From NCBI RefSeq assembly GCF_001028625.1, contig NZ_CP011805.1:2775001-2839000 (forward strand): a DNA stretch of 64,000 nt, read 5' to 3'. Each line of letters starts with the position of its first letter. Within the stretch, counting starts at the first letter, position 1. Below the pieces are notes generated by a model. It made no database searches and had not been told where the DNA came from. It saw nothing but the letters and a program-made list of their open reading frames with translations. This stretch comes from Pelagerythrobacter marensis. GTDB taxonomy: Bacteria; Pseudomonadota; Alphaproteobacteria; Sphingomonadales; Sphingomonadaceae. Both the position numbers and the translations under genes were made by a program. Below are positions 63,948 to 64,000 of the stretch, in pieces.

Positions 63948-64000
63948 ATGACGGACGAAGACCTGATCGCTGCGGCGCGCGGAGCGGCCACGAAAGCCTA
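63948..64000 (+). CDS. Start of a probable cytidine deaminase (cut by window edge)
   Basis: Only 17 codons are visible (MTDEDLIAAARGAATKA). GAGGGA just before the ATG makes the start convincing. The sequence resembles the first helix of bacterial cytidine deaminases, but the zinc motif is outside the window. Confidence 0.5.
   Translation, partial: MTDEDLIAAARGAATKA

Overview
The window is a GC-rich chromosomal segment from an alphaproteobacterium, most likely order Sphingomonadales and close to the Erythrobacteraceae. The evidence is a UPF0262 protein, a short DUF1674 (SDHAF4-like) protein, an FzlA-type GST-fold division protein, an MJ0042 zinc-ribbon protein divergent from ftsEX, a TonB receptor of the type expanded in Xanthomonas and Caulobacter, and exosortase-A-associated polysaccharide genes. 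No phage, transposase, CRISPR array or rRNA is visible. There are two tRNAs, Leu(GAG) and Lys(TTT).

Layout. Positions 1-3.7 kb: ftsE-ftsX-ydcF-plsC on the minus strand, each overlapping the next by 4 bases, with a zinc-ribbon membrane protein divergent. 3.8-6.6 kb: tRNA-Leu, then two translationally coupled exported proteins of unknown role (a PDZ protein and a Cys/His amidase-like protein). 6.6-8.7 kb: a TetR gene divergent from a di-iron-like hydrolase and a DUF2147 gene, with a palindrome between them. 8.8-12.1 kb: glyoxalase-like protein, class III alcohol dehydrogenase, a REP-like palindrome, and a succinate-semialdehyde-type dehydrogenase. 12.2-16.6 kb: two small exported proteins, fzlA, msrB, and a class A penicillin-binding protein. 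16.6-24.7 kb: hflK-hflC-degP on the minus strand, divergent from mrp, an orphan Tat-type molybdopterin hydroxylase subunit and hemH. 24.7-32.2 kb: cytochrome P450, DUF1674, rsmB, a methyltransferase, msrA, an exported methyltransferase, aguB-folK, tRNA-Lys. 32.3-37.2 kb: a compact polysaccharide-use locus (TonB receptor, esterase, and a PL7 alginate-lyase-like protein with a changed catalytic motif). 37.4-48.1 kb: phenylalanine hydroxylase, small stress or membrane proteins, uppP, M13 peptidase, an MsbA-type ABC transporter, PHB depolymerase, DUF4126, thiolase, MaoC hydratase. 48.2-52.8 kb: exosortase-A-associated O-ligase, small membrane protein, glycosyltransferase and an acidic membrane protein. 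52.8-59.2 kb: gltB (broken by one base at an A6 run) and gltD. 59.4-64 kb: rpoZ, a phospholipase D-like protein, dnaB, UPF0262, a degenerate GH25 protein, and the start of a probable cytidine deaminase.

Functional themes are envelope growth and division (FtsEX, FzlA, PBP1, UppP, PlsC, MsbA-like), membrane protein quality control (HflKC, DegP), oxidative or aldehyde stress (MsrA, MsrB, AdhC, VOC), carbon storage (PhaZ, thiolase, MaoC) and polysaccharide use or export. The items most worth a second look are the coupled exported pair at 4.3-6.6 kb, the PL7 locus, the gltB frameshift and its leader hairpin, the orphan molybdopterin subunit, and several well-formed palindromes in promoter regions (7.97, 24.73, 29.06 and 44.3 kb).
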